This document shows positions 14,883 to 24,067 of a DNA stretch of 64,000 bases, piece by piece. Where the stretch lies: assembly GCF_042680805.1 (NCBI RefSeq), contig NZ_JBHUEM010000054.1, positions 186,001 to 250,000 on the forward strand, given 5' to 3'. The stretch is from Bacillus_CJ salitolerans (lineage in GTDB: Bacteria; Bacillota; Bacilli; Bacillales; SA4). The notes beneath the pieces were generated by a model. The model was not told where the DNA came from, searched no databases, and saw nothing but the letters and a program-made list of their open reading frames with translations. The first letter of the stretch is position 1. The number at the start of each line of letters is the position of its first letter. A program made the position numbers and the translations under genes.

Positions 14883-16619
14883 ATGGAGATGGGAAAAAAA
14901 GCCAAACGAAACCCATTTATTTCACTAATTTTATCAACGAAGATTCCGAAGATTGCTCTAGCAATTGGGCTTATTGGGAGTTTTATCACTACACTTATAG
15001 GTCTAACCATCCCACTTTTAACTAGAGAGATGGTAGATGGCTTTTCGGTGGAATCGCTTAACACATTTCTTATCGTTGCGATTATTTTGGTGTTTATATT
15101 ACAGGCAGTAATAGACGGAATTTCCATGTATGCACTCGCGTATGTTGGTCAAAAAATTGTTGCTAGGCTTCGAGAAAAAATGTGGTTCAAGCTTTTACGC
15201 TTGCCGGTACAGTACTTTGATCAACATACAAGCGGGGAAACCGTAAGTCGTGTCGTTAATGATACTGGAATTGTAAAAGATTTAATTTCCCAACATTTCC
15301 CTCAATTTATTAGTGGGATCATTTCAATTATCGGCTCAGTCATTATTCTTTTTATCATGGATTGGAAAATGACGTTATTAATGTTTATAGCCGTGCCCAT
15401 TACCGTTCTCGTGATGGTGCCTCTTGGGAGAAGAATGTCGAAAATTTCTCGAAGTCTTCAAGATGAAACAGCGAGCTTTACTTCAAATGTTCAGCAAACT
15501 CTTAGTGAAATTCGATTGATGAAGGCTTCAAATGCTGAACAGACAGAAGAGAAAAAAGGGGCGAGCGGTATTGAAAAGCTGTTTACATATGGATTGCGAG
15601 AAGGTCGGATTTTTGCTTTAATTGCTCCAATCATGTATTCCATTGTGATGATCGTCATTGTTATCATTATTGGCTATGGAGGAATACGGGTAGCAGAAGG
15701 CTCCATGACGACCGGTTCTCTTGTTGCGTTTCTCCTTTATCTTTTCCAAATTATTTATCCGATTACGTCATTTACGATGTTCTTCACACAATTGCAAAAG
15801 GCAATGGGAGCAACTGAGAGAATCATTGACATTCTAAAGGTAGATGTAGAATCCGGACAGAATGGAATCGACATGGATATTTCTAATCAAGGACTCCGCG
15901 TTGAAAATGTATCTTTTTCGTACAGTGAGGACGAGATGGTACTGAAACATATTTCCTTTCATGTAAATCCAGGTACGATGGTTGCATTTGCTGGACCCAG
16001 TGGGGGCGGAAAAACCACGATGTTTGGATTATTAGAACGTTTTTATGAACCTACTTCAGGTAATATTTTGATTGGAGATACTCCAATTAACGAACTTTCC
16101 ATGTATTCATGGAGAAAACAAATTGGTTATGTTTCGCAGGATAGCCCAATGATGGTCGGGACCATCCGGGAGAACCTCTGCTATGGTTTAGAAGACAGGC
16201 ATGATATCAATGACGATCGTTTATGGGAAGTTGCAAGAATGGCCTATGCCGATCAATTTATCCGTGAGTTTCCAAAGGGGCTTGATACAGAGGTTGGAGA
16301 GCGTGGAGTGAAGCTCTCTGGTGGTCAAAGGCAAAGAATTGCCATAGCTAGGGCATTTTTGAGAGACCCGAAAATATTAATGATGGATGAAGCGACCGCT
16401 AGCTTAGATAGCCAGTCTGAAGGAATCGTTCAGCAAGCCTTGACACGATTAATGGAAGGTCGTACAACGTTTATCATCGCTCACCGATTATCTACAATCG
16501 TAAATGCTGATAACATTATCTTTATTGATAAAGGACAAGTAACTGGTTCCGGTACTCATCAGGAACTCGTCCAATCACACGAGCTTTATAGAGAGTTTGC
16601 GGAACAACAATTGACATAA
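14883..16619 (+). CDS. bmrA: BmrA-like multidrug ABC exporter (half transporter)
   Basis: The 578 residues form a six-helix transmembrane domain (about 1-320) fused to an ABC ATPase: Walker A GPSGGGKTT, signature LSGGQRQRIAIARAF, Walker B ILMMDEATASLD and H-loop AHRLST. It agrees closely with B. subtilis BmrA (for example G-E-T-V-S-R-V near 120 and F-A-E-Q-Q-L at the end). Such half transporters work as homodimers and expel lipophilic drugs. The spacing suggests an operon with the UvrA-like gene; the MerR regulator is the likely controller. The symbol reflects family resemblance, not proven orthology. Confidence 0.88.
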   Translation: MEMGKKAKRNPFISLILSTKIPKIALAIGLIGSFITTLIGLTIPLLTREMVDGFSVESLNTFLIVAIILVFILQAVIDGISMYALAYVGQKIVARLREKMWFKLLRLPVQYFDQHTSGETVSRVVNDTGIVKDLISQHFPQFISGIISIIGSVIILFIMDWKMTLLMFIAVPITVLVMVPLGRRMSKISRSLQDETASFTSNVQQTLSEIRLMKASNAEQTEEKKGASGIEKLFTYGLREGRIFALIAPIMYSIVMIVIVIIIGYGGIRVAEGSMTTGSLVAFLLYLFQIIYPITSFTMFFTQLQKAMGATERIIDILKVDVESGQNGIDMDISNQGLRVENVSFSYSEDEMVLKHISFHVNPGTMVAFAGPSGGGKTTMFGLLERFYEPTSGNILIGDTPINELSMYSWRKQIGYVSQDSPMMVGTIRENLCYGLEDRHDINDDRLWEVARMAYADQFIREFPKGLDTEVGERGVKLSGGQRQRIAIARAFLRDPKILMMDEATASLDSQSEGIVQQALTRLMEGRTTFIIAHRLSTIVNADNIIFIDKGQVTGSGTHQELVQSHELYREFAEQQLT

Positions 16620-16747
16620 CACTTTATGGGATTGAAGCCAGCTATTCTGAACGATGAATTAAGAATGAAATGTGGATTATCCATTATTTTTTTACATATA
16701 TTTCCTCTTGTTGGTAGAAGATAATTTTAAAAGGAGGAAGACCCTGG

Positions 16748-17752
16748 ATGAACCACAACCCCAAATTAACGTCATCGGAATTAGCATCCTTATGGAGTTC
16801 TTATATATCCGACAGTATGAATATTTGTATTATGAAGCATTTTTTAGCAAATGTAGACGATGAACAAATAAAAGAAATTGTTCATCACTCGAAAGAACTT
16901 TCTACCGGCCATATAGAATCATTAATTTCTATTTTTAACAAAGAGAATCTACCATTACCAATAGGCTACACAGATGCTGATGTGAATGAGCAAGCACCTA
17001 GACTATTTTCTGATATCTTTTATCTGCGTTTTTTACAATTTATGGGGAGAACGGGTACAAATATCAATGGTATGGCCTTAGGTATAACTTATCGAGAAGA
17101 CGTAAGGGCATTTTATAAGTCAACAGTAAACGAGAGTGCGGAGTTATATGACAACATTATTCGACTTATGACCAAAAAGGGTATACTCGTTCGTTCCCCT
17201 TATATACCCTATTATCAACAGGTTGAGTTTATACAGGATGACCACTTTTTAGAAGGGTATTTAACATTACATAAAAGACCATTACTCGCTATAGAAATAG
17301 CACACCTTTCCAATATTATTGAAGCAAATGTTATTGGAAGAACATTAGTTGATGGCCTCACGCAGGTAGCGGAAGCAAAAGAAGTAAAGAAACATTTGCA
17401 AGAAGGATTTGAATTAGGATCTCAAATAATAAAAGCAATAGAACAAATTCTTGAAGAGAATCATACTAATACTCCTTTCTCGTCTGATTCAACAATTACA
17501 AACAGTACCATTACAACATTTTCAGATAAATTGATTATGGGGATATTATCAGCATTAACTACAGTATCGATTGGTAGTATAGGACAAGGGATTGGGGCAA
17601 GTATGAGAAGTGATATAATTGGAGAATATACAAAATTGTTAGCGAAAATTGGAAAATTTGCAATGAAAAGTGGAAAAATCTCCATTAAAAATGGATGGAT
17701 TGAAAAACCGCCACAAACAATTGATAGGGAAAAACTACAAAAAGGAAATTGA
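16748..17752 (+). CDS. DUF3231 protein, two tandem helical domains
   Basis: The 334 residues form two similar halves (about 10-165 and 180-330). Both are all helical and resemble the ferritin-like DUF3231 domain found in many Bacillus proteins. The first half has LWSSYISDSMNICIMKHFLA and Y-R-E-D-V-R-A-F-Y. The second half carries I-M-G-I-L-S-A-L-T-T and a glycine-rich S-I-G-S-I-G-Q-G-I-G-A-S. AAAGGAGG precedes the ATG. Function unknown; related proteins are common in spore formers. It stands alone downstream of the exporter. Confidence 0.8.
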   Translation: MNHNPKLTSSELASLWSSYISDSMNICIMKHFLANVDDEQIKEIVHHSKELSTGHIESLISIFNKENLPLPIGYTDADVNEQAPRLFSDIFYLRFLQFMGRTGTNINGMALGITYREDVRAFYKSTVNESAELYDNIIRLMTKKGILVRSPYIPYYQQVEFIQDDHFLEGYLTLHKRPLLAIEIAHLSNIIEANVIGRTLVDGLTQVAEAKEVKKHLQEGFELGSQIIKAIEQILEENHTNTPFSSDSTITNSTITTFSDKLIMGILSALTTVSIGSIGQGIGASMRSDIIGEYTKLLAKIGKFAMKSGKISIKNGWIEKPPQTIDREKLQKGN

Positions 17753-18074
17753 GAAATGTACCATTATTAATGCAGTTTATAATGGAATGACATAAACAGA
17801 GCGGCTGAATTTTGTAACTTTGTTAACGCTTCTCAAGAGTCCACCTCGTTAAATTCCTTATCAAATAAATTGTGACCAATTTTAGTAAAGGTACCCTTTA
17901 AAAATGAGGTAAAGTGGATGCCATTCCAATTTGTTCGAGGTAACTAATTTTCTGGGCGAAAAAAACGCGTAGCGCCCATCAAGGGTAAAGTATGCCCTTT
18001 TTCGTAAATTAGTGAATTAACAATATTGGAAGGATCCATCAGCAGAAAAAACAACCACTAGGTTGTGTTCTTAG

Positions 18075-18100
18075 TCATGGGTTTTCCATGGCTTTTTTTT
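18075..18100 (+). terminator. Terminator-like hairpin
   Basis: CATGG and CCATG pair around GTTTT and are followed by GC and T8. The short stem makes it weak. It lies about 320 nt after the DUF3231 gene. The stretch 17753-18390 otherwise shows no gene. Confidence 0.4.
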
Positions 18101-18389
18101 ACTTTATATTGGAAGGGTTAGTCGACCTTGAATTCAATAAAGCTACGAAAGACCAATATCCGAATCCTTACACTGATGATTTATTTCTACTCGTTACGAT
18201 TTACACGACAAGTTATATTCATGAACAGGATCATCGGTAACAGTAGCCATGATTGTAAGTCTACCTATGGATGGATTGGTTGCAGAGGTATCTATCAATT
18301 GGCTTAACCATCTCATTTCTATTGAGCTTCTTCTTGCAAAAAAGTAAACTGGAATATAAAGCCTGTCCTTCATAATCAAAAATATAGCT

Positions 18390-18932
18390 TGTGGAAGATA
18401 GTTCAAACCTATCCAATGTTAATAGGATTTCAAGCTTTACAATCCCTTACGTTTGGAGCGTTTTTTAGTATAATGTATTTACATCAACCATTATTTATAG
18501 GGTATGGGATGAGTTCGTATACTTTGGATTTATCATGCTTGCTGTGAATGTTAATTATGTGGGCGGTGTAAAGTGAACCCATCCTAAACAGAAAATGGGA
18601 TATGGTAGATTGTTTCTAGTTGCGACGCTTTTTCCAAGTGCATTCTTTATCATTCTCTCAATGGTAGAAACATATATTGTTGGGAATGTTCTATTCTTAC
18701 TGATTCAAGTGCTTCATTCGATAAAGCAGCCTATTTATCGAACCTTTGTCAATGAACAAATAGATGGGGCACAGTGTCCACCATTTTATCGGTGATTAGA
18801 TTAACTGGAAGTGTTATTGGTATGATATATAAACCATTAATCGGCTGGTTATCTGATATATTCATTCAAGTTACCTTCTTTACATTGCTCCTAATGGTAG
18901 GTATATCAATGATGTTTGTATATTTGTTTTAA
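18390..18932 (+). pseudogene. MFS transporter remnant
   Basis: Fragments of one membrane protein appear in different frames. First comes I-V-Q-T-Y-P-M-L-I-G-F-Q-A-L-Q-S-L (near 18400). Next is F-V-Y-F-G-F-I-M-L-A-V-N-V-N-Y-V-G-G with a stop. Then KMGYGRLFLVATLFPSAFFI (18592 on) runs to S-I-K-Q-P-I-Y-R. After a frame change near 18780 follows ILSVIRLTGSVIGMIYKPLI and G-W-L-S-D, ending at TAA. Loop motifs such as P-L-I-G-W-L-S-D fit the second half of a major facilitator. The N-terminal half is missing or unrecognisable. Confidence 0.7.
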
Positions 18933-19018
18933 AAGTGTGCACCAGTTTTCTTATGTTAATGACTGATTTTCTTAGAATCTATCGAAACTGATATCACAAA
19001 GTGGGTAGGGGAGTGCAG

Positions 19019-19978
19019 ATGAAAGCAATCATTATTGGAATATTATCATCTATATTTTTTGCTGTTACCTTTATATTAAATCGATCGATGGAGCTTTCCG
19101 GAGGGAGCTGGTTATGGAGTTCATCGTTACGATATTTCTTTATGATCCCTTTCCTACTGCTCATTGTTTTTTGTAGGGGGAATGGGAAGGCATTATTGAA
19201 GGAGCTTTGGGTAAATCCAAAGCCTTGGTTGATTTGGAGCTTCGTAGGATTTGGATTATTCTATGGACCCATCACTTATGCAGCGGCATCTGGCCCAGGC
19301 TGGTTAGTTGCTGGAACCTGGCAATTCACGATTATTGCAGGAATTTTACTTACACCGTTGTTCCTAGAGGCAAGCGGTATTCGAAAAAGGCTTCCAATAA
19401 GTAGTTTATTATTTTCATTGATTATTTTAGCTGGAATATTAATCATGCAATGGGAAAACGCAAACGGTGAGCTTTCCCTTAAACTCGTGTTACATGGGAT
19501 ACTGCCAGTGGTGGTGGCTGCCTTTGCCTATCCTTTAGGAAATCGTAAAATGATGGAGAGGTATTCAGGGAAATTTGATACTTTTCAACGGGTACTAGGG
19601 ATGACATTAGCATCGACTCCGTTATGGGTTATTCTTGCCTTTACGGGTTATGTTAGTGTTGGTTTGCCAAGCGGGGATCAAGTTTTTCAATCATTTATCG
19701 TTGCTATATCTTCTGGGGTCATTGCAACACTATTGTTTTTCTTTGCTACTGAACTGGTAAAGGATGATAGCAATTTGCTAGCGGCTGTTGAAGCAACACA
19801 ATCTACACAAGTCATTTTTGTTGTCCTTGGGGAAATAGCCTTCTTATCTATTTCGATACCTTCTACTTTATCGTTAGTAGGAATGGCTTTCGTGGTGGTT
19901 GGGATGATCCTGCATAGCTTAAAAGGAAAGAAAAAGTTAACCATTCCAAACCAAGATAAGATGGCACTGCAAAAATAA
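19019..19978 (+). CDS. DMT-superfamily multidrug efflux-type transporter
   Basis: About 319 residues with ten hydrophobic segments and no soluble domain. It starts MKAIIIGILSSIFFAVTFIL, followed by N-R-S-M and G-G-S-W-L-W-S-S-S-L-R-Y. The two-repeat layout of the EamA/DMT superfamily is recognisable, closest to the putative multidrug-resistance efflux group. The ATG at 19019 is preferred because AGGGGAG lies 6 nt upstream; an earlier in-frame GTG has no ribosome binding site. The substrate is unknown. Neighbours on both sides are gene relics. Confidence 0.85.
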   Translation: MKAIIIGILSSIFFAVTFILNRSMELSGGSWLWSSSLRYFFMIPFLLLIVFCRGNGKALLKELWVNPKPWLIWSFVGFGLFYGPITYAAASGPGWLVAGTWQFTIIAGILLTPLFLEASGIRKRLPISSLLFSLIILAGILIMQWENANGELSLKLVLHGILPVVVAAFAYPLGNRKMMERYSGKFDTFQRVLGMTLASTPLWVILAFTGYVSVGLPSGDQVFQSFIVAISSGVIATLLFFFATELVKDDSNLLAAVEATQSTQVIFVVLGEIAFLSISIPSTLSLVGMAFVVVGMILHSLKGKKKLTIPNQDKMALQK

Positions 19979-20019
19979 ATAGCTAAAGATTGAAAAGAAG
20001 CTCCTCTAACATATCTGTT

Positions 20020-20360
20020 TTATATTAATTGACCAAGAGGTTGTTCAAGTAGATAGCCTTCTCTGTTTATATATCGTGGTTCTATTGATCGTTTCTCTAG
20101 TTGTTCCAATCATGCTTGCCAATTCCTGATCTGTAAAGGTGTTTGTAAGCATGAATCCTTGCTCATGTTTTTCTCCAAGTAGGCTTTGTTCAGACGTATT
20201 ATGTGAATTTGTTCCTCTAATCGATTTTGTAAATCAACAATTTTTTTACTTAGCATTCGGAACACTTTGATGCTCATTTCCGGAATGTAAGCAAAAAGGT
20301 TTCAAGATCTTTAAATAGTGGAAAAGACCTCAGTAATGCTTTAATTTCTTGACGATTCAT
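20020..20360 (-). pseudogene. Crp/Fnr-family regulator remnant
   Basis: Read on the minus strand, the start MNRQEIKALLRSFPLFKDLE is a typical Crp/Fnr N-terminus. It then jumps to I-P-E-M-S-I-K-V-F-R-M-L-S-K-K-I-V-D-L, the dimerisation helix, so most of the cyclic-nucleotide-type beta barrel is deleted. A helix-turn-helix, FTDQELASMIGTTRETINRT, follows in another frame. At least two frame changes and an internal deletion mean it is not functional. Confidence 0.8.
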
Positions 20361-20476
20361 CTAATCACGCTCCTCTATTATTCTTCACTATCATACATAA
20401 TTTGCCATATTTTATATGTATTCTACGTCAAAAAAGAGTGGATGAATCGTAGTATATAAGCATATAGTTAATTTAT

Positions 20477-20690
20477 CCCGTTCCAACTGGCGCTAAGACC
20501 CCCACTTCAAAACTTTAGATGAATTGAGAAGTTTAAGTGGGAGATAAGCGCCAGTTGGAACCCTGAAAAGGATCACAGACTAAAGTCGCCACCTCCTGTG
20601 GCAACGTCTGTGTGACCCACAGTGTGGGCCGGGGCTAACAATCAGTGGGGGATGAGGAAAACCCCCACTGAAAGAAGTTTCCCTTTAATA
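20477..20690 (+). mobile_element. ORF-less structured element, copy 2 (IS200/IS605-end-like)
   Basis: Starts with CCCG after TTTAT. TTCCAACTGGCGCT pairs perfectly with AGCGCCAGTTGGAA, enclosing a second stem (CCCACTT with AAGTGGG). A middle hairpin absent from copy 1 follows (CACAGAC/GTCTGTG with inner GCCAC/GTGGC). The terminal hairpin is CAGTGGGGG/CCCCCACTG with loop ATGAGGAAAA, then GAAGTTTCC. It is the longer and better preserved of the two copies and lies directly before the D,D-carboxypeptidase gene. Confidence 0.5.
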
Positions 20691-20713
20691 AGTCAAAAGT
20701 AATGGAGGAAGAG

Positions 20714-21769
20714 ATGAAAAGGACAAGTATCCTTATCTTGGTCATGATATTGTGTAGTTTTCCTCTTTCTGCTCACATTAATGCTCAGGATCATGGAGTT
20801 TCAATAAATAGTGAGAGTGCTATTTTAATAGACGCTAAAACAGGAATCACATTATATGAAAAAAATAGTAGAGACATCATGTACCCAGCTAGCATTACAA
20901 AAATTGTAACAGCCATCGTAGCAATAGAAGAGGGGAAATTAGACGATATAGTCGTAGTGAGTAAAAATGCTACCAATGTAGAAGGAACACGAGTGTATTT
21001 AAATGAAGGAGAACAAGTGTCAATGCATAAGCTTGTTCAAGGGCTTCTCATTAATTCTGGAAATGATGCAGGGGTTGCTATCGCGGAGCATATGGATGGG
21101 TCTGAGGAAGCGTTTTCAGAGCGAATGACCCGGTTTGTAAGAGAGAAAGTTGGAGTTGAGCAAACAATTTTTCAAAACCCACATGGACTTTATGACCCGG
21201 ACCACTTTACAACAGCCTATGATATGGCTCTCATTACAAGATATGCGATGAAGAATGAAACCTTCACTAAAATAATGGGTACGCGCTCCTTACCTTGGGA
21301 GGGAGAGAGCTGGGAGACAACTATTTACAATCATCATAAGCTTGTGCGTGGTGAAATTCCTTATGAAGGTGTTATTGGCGGGAAAAATGGGTATGTCCAA
21401 AAATCTGGCTATACACTTGTAACTGTTGCAGAAAGAGAAAAGACTCAGCTTATAGCGGTAACCTTAAAAGCTTCCCGAAAAAATGATGCATACAAGGACA
21501 CTATTAAACTATTAGATTATGGCTTCGAAAACTTTGATACGTCACTCCTACCAAAGCCTAAACAGAATAGTAAAAATGATCAAAAAGACAGAGAACCAAT
21601 CTTAGAGAAAAAAGGCATTTCGATGGAAAAAGAATCTCTTGAGCCTGTTGAAAAGGAATCGGTTAATGATCACAATCTCATAAATTTTCTTGTAACTTTA
21701 GCATTGGTTGAAATGTTTGTGATCTCTTTAATAGTGAAAATACGGAAGAATAATCTTCATAAAGTATAA
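20714..21769 (+). CDS. D-alanyl-D-alanine carboxypeptidase, S11 family
   Basis: Penicillin-binding protein that trims the terminal D-Ala from peptidoglycan stem peptides outside the membrane. A signal peptide covers about residues 1-25. The active-site triad is visible: S-I-T-K (SxxK) near residue 59, S-G-N near 113 and K-N-G in place of K-T-G in GVIGGKNGYVQKSGYT. A C-terminal hydrophobic helix (LINFLVTLALVEMFVISLIV) anchors it. The ATG at 20714 has GGAGG 5 nt upstream. About 351 residues. DacF-like by overall pattern; which paralogue is unclear. Confidence 0.9.
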   Translation: MKRTSILILVMILCSFPLSAHINAQDHGVSINSESAILIDAKTGITLYEKNSRDIMYPASITKIVTAIVAIEEGKLDDIVVVSKNATNVEGTRVYLNEGEQVSMHKLVQGLLINSGNDAGVAIAEHMDGSEEAFSERMTRFVREKVGVEQTIFQNPHGLYDPDHFTTAYDMALITRYAMKNETFTKIMGTRSLPWEGESWETTIYNHHKLVRGEIPYEGVIGGKNGYVQKSGYTLVTVAEREKTQLIAVTLKASRKNDAYKDTIKLLDYGFENFDTSLLPKPKQNSKNDQKDREPILEKKGISMEKESLEPVEKESVNDHNLINFLVTLALVEMFVISLIVKIRKNNLHKV

Positions 21770-21775
21770 ATTTTG

Positions 21776-21804
21776 AACCACGGCATGGTAGTGCTGTGGT
21801 TTTT
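21776..21804 (+). terminator. Terminator of the carboxypeptidase gene
   Basis: AACCAC pairs with GTGGTT around an inner short stem and is followed by TTTTTC, directly after the stop codon. Confidence 0.65.
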
Positions 21805-21857
21805 CTGCATCTAAATGTACAGAATGATATTTTTGCTTACCTTGAAATGATAGAGAT

Positions 21858-21911
21858 ACGGCTATTATTTGAATATAACGGCGATAATGTAATGTGTTAC
21901 GGGATTACGGC
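21858..21911 (+). repeat. Degenerate ACGG motif array before uvrB
   Basis: ACGGC or ACGGG occurs at 21858, 21878, 21899 and 21907. The first three are spaced 20 and 21 nt, like the GTTGCTGATAAA arrays. Too short and degenerate for a firm call. It lies between the carboxypeptidase terminator and the uvrB promoter. Confidence 0.3.
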
Positions 21912-21997
21912 CACCATACAGTTATCCAAAGTAGTTTGAAAAATGATACCGTAAATTTACTATTTAACTACATAAATAACAGATTCATTAAAAAAAT

Positions 21998-22011
21998 CGA
22001 ATGTTCGTTCG
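21998..22011 (+). promoter_or_regulatory. LexA (SOS) box upstream of uvrBA
   Basis: CGAATGTTCGTTCG matches the Bacillus LexA consensus CGAACRNRYGTTCG at 12 of 14 positions. It lies immediately before the -35 box, so LexA would block the promoter until DNA damage. Confidence 0.7.
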
Positions 22012-22019
22012 TATATTTC

Positions 22020-22048
22020 TTGGATTTTAAATGGGAAATTGGTACAAT
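22020..22048 (+). promoter_or_regulatory. Sigma-A promoter of uvrBA
   Basis: TTGGAT and TACAAT are separated by 17 nt, starting 9 nt after the LexA box and ending 33 nt before the uvrB GTG. Confidence 0.65.
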
Positions 22049-22081
22049 AGGAAACAGATATGACCGATAGGAGGCTTTCGT

Positions 22082-24064
22082 GTGAAGGATCAGTTCGAAC
22101 TAGTCTCAGCCTATTCTCCTTCTGGAGATCAGCCGAAGGCAATAGAAAAAATTGTAGAGGGTATCAGGCAAAATAAAAGGCACCAAACATTACTTGGAGC
22201 AACAGGAACAGGTAAGACGTTTACCATCTCTAATGTAATTAATGAAGTAAATAAGCCTACACTAGTCATTGCACATAATAAAACGTTAGCTGGACAGCTT
22301 TATAGTGAATTCAAAGATTTTTTCCCAAACAATGCTGTAGAGTATTTCGTTAGTTATTATGATTACTATCAGCCAGAAGCATATGTTCCGCAAACGGACA
22401 CGTTCATTGAAAAGGACGCCTCCATTAATGATGAGATTGATAAGCTACGTCACTCTGCTACATCATCTTTAATTGAACGAAAAGATGTTATCATTATTGC
22501 CAGTGTCTCTTGTATATACGGCTTAGGTTCTCCAGAAGAATACCGTGAATTAGTTGTTTCGCTTCGAGTTGGGATGGAAAAGGAAAGAAACAAACTTCTT
22601 CGGGATTTGGTGGATATCCAGTATGCTAGAAATGATATCGATTTTCAAAGGGGAACCTTCCGTGTAAGAGGTGATGTTGTAGAGATTTTCCCTGCTTCAC
22701 GTGATGAGCATTGTATACGTGTCGAGTTTTTTGGTGATGAAATTGATCGTATACGCGAAGTAGATGCATTAACTGGAGAAATCATTGCCGATCGTGATCA
22801 TGTAGCGATTTTTCCGGCTTCCCACTTCGTTACACGTGAAGAGAAGCTGAAAGTGGCGATAGAAAATATTGAAAAAGAGCTAGAGGAACGATTAGCAGAG
22901 ATGAGAGAAAATGGAAAGCTGCTTGAGGCACAGCGTCTTGAGCAACGTACTCGGTATGACTTAGAAATGATGCGCGAAATGGGCTTCTGTTCAGGGATTG
23001 AAAACTACTCTAGACATTTAACCTTACGTCCTGAAGGATCGACACCTTACACTTTACTAGACTTCTTTCCGAAGGATTCGTTAATTGTCATTGATGAGTC
23101 TCATGTTACCATTCCGCAAATCAGAGCAATGTATAATGGAGACCGTGCTCGTAAGTCAGTTCTAGTTGATCACGGCTTTCGCTTACCATCTGCACTTGAC
23201 AACAGACCCTTAATGTTTGATGAATTTGAAAAACATATTAATCAAATCGTGTATGTTTCTGCGACCCCAGGACCTTATGAACTGGAACAATCGCCAGGGA
23301 CAATTGAGCAGATTATTCGTCCAACGGGTCTTCTAGATCCAACTATTGATGTTCGCCCAATAAAAGGTCAGATTGATGATTTGTTGAGTGAAATTCAGAC
23401 TAGAATTGAACGAAATGAGCGTGTGCTCGTTACCACCTTAACAAAAAAGATGTCTGAGGATTTAACAAATTACCTGAAGGAGTTAGGTATTAAAGTAAAC
23501 TATCTACACTCGGAAATTAAAACGCTCGAAAGAATTGAAATTATACGGGATTTACGATTAGGAAAATTTGATGTCCTCGTTGGTATTAACCTACTTAGGG
23601 AAGGTCTTGATATTCCAGAGGTGTCACTTGTTGCAATATTAGATGCAGATAAAGAGGGCTTCCTTCGTTCTGAACGTTCGTTAATTCAGACGATTGGACG
23701 TGCAGCTCGTAATGCAAATGGTCATGTCATCATGTATGCCGATAGAATCACGAAATCGATGGAAATTGCCATGAATGAAACGAAACGCCGACGTGAAATT
23801 CAAGAAGATTATAACCGTAAACATGGAATTACCCCACAAACGATAAATAAAAAGATACGAGATGTCATTCGGGCAACAGTTGCGGCAGAAGCAGAAGAAA
23901 CGTATGAGACAGCACCGAAGCTTACAAAGCTATCAAAGCCAGAGCGTGAGAAATTACTGGCAAGCTTAGAAGTAGAAATGAAGGAAGCAGCAAAAGCATT
24001 AAACTTTGAACGTGCTGCAGAGCTCCGTGATTTATTATTAGAATTAAAGGCGGAAGGAAAATAA
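22082..24064 (+). CDS. uvrB: Excinuclease ABC subunit B
   Basis: Damage-verifying helicase-like subunit of nucleotide excision repair; it is loaded by UvrA and recruits UvrC. The 660 residues are the normal size. Seen are Walker A GATGTGKTFT near residue 40, the beta-hairpin region VSYYDYYQPEAYVPQTDTFI, helicase motifs (DESH near 338; INLLREGLDIPE; QTIGRAARN) and the C-terminal UVR domain (EMKEAAKALNFERAAELRDL). The start is GTG with TAGGAGG upstream. It is followed by uvrA after 3 nt. Confidence 0.98.
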   Translation: MKDQFELVSAYSPSGDQPKAIEKIVEGIRQNKRHQTLLGATGTGKTFTISNVINEVNKPTLVIAHNKTLAGQLYSEFKDFFPNNAVEYFVSYYDYYQPEAYVPQTDTFIEKDASINDEIDKLRHSATSSLIERKDVIIIASVSCIYGLGSPEEYRELVVSLRVGMEKERNKLLRDLVDIQYARNDIDFQRGTFRVRGDVVEIFPASRDEHCIRVEFFGDEIDRIREVDALTGEIIADRDHVAIFPASHFVTREEKLKVAIENIEKELEERLAEMRENGKLLEAQRLEQRTRYDLEMMREMGFCSGIENYSRHLTLRPEGSTPYTLLDFFPKDSLIVIDESHVTIPQIRAMYNGDRARKSVLVDHGFRLPSALDNRPLMFDEFEKHINQIVYVSATPGPYELEQSPGTIEQIIRPTGLLDPTIDVRPIKGQIDDLLSEIQTRIERNERVLVTTLTKKMSEDLTNYLKELGIKVNYLHSEIKTLERIEIIRDLRLGKFDVLVGINLLREGLDIPEVSLVAILDADKEGFLRSERSLIQTIGRAARNANGHVIMYADRITKSMEIAMNETKRRREIQEDYNRKHGITPQTINKKIRDVIRATVAAEAEETYETAPKLTKLSKPEREKLLASLEVEMKEAAKALNFERAAELRDLLLELKAEGK

Positions 24065-24067
24065 TCG

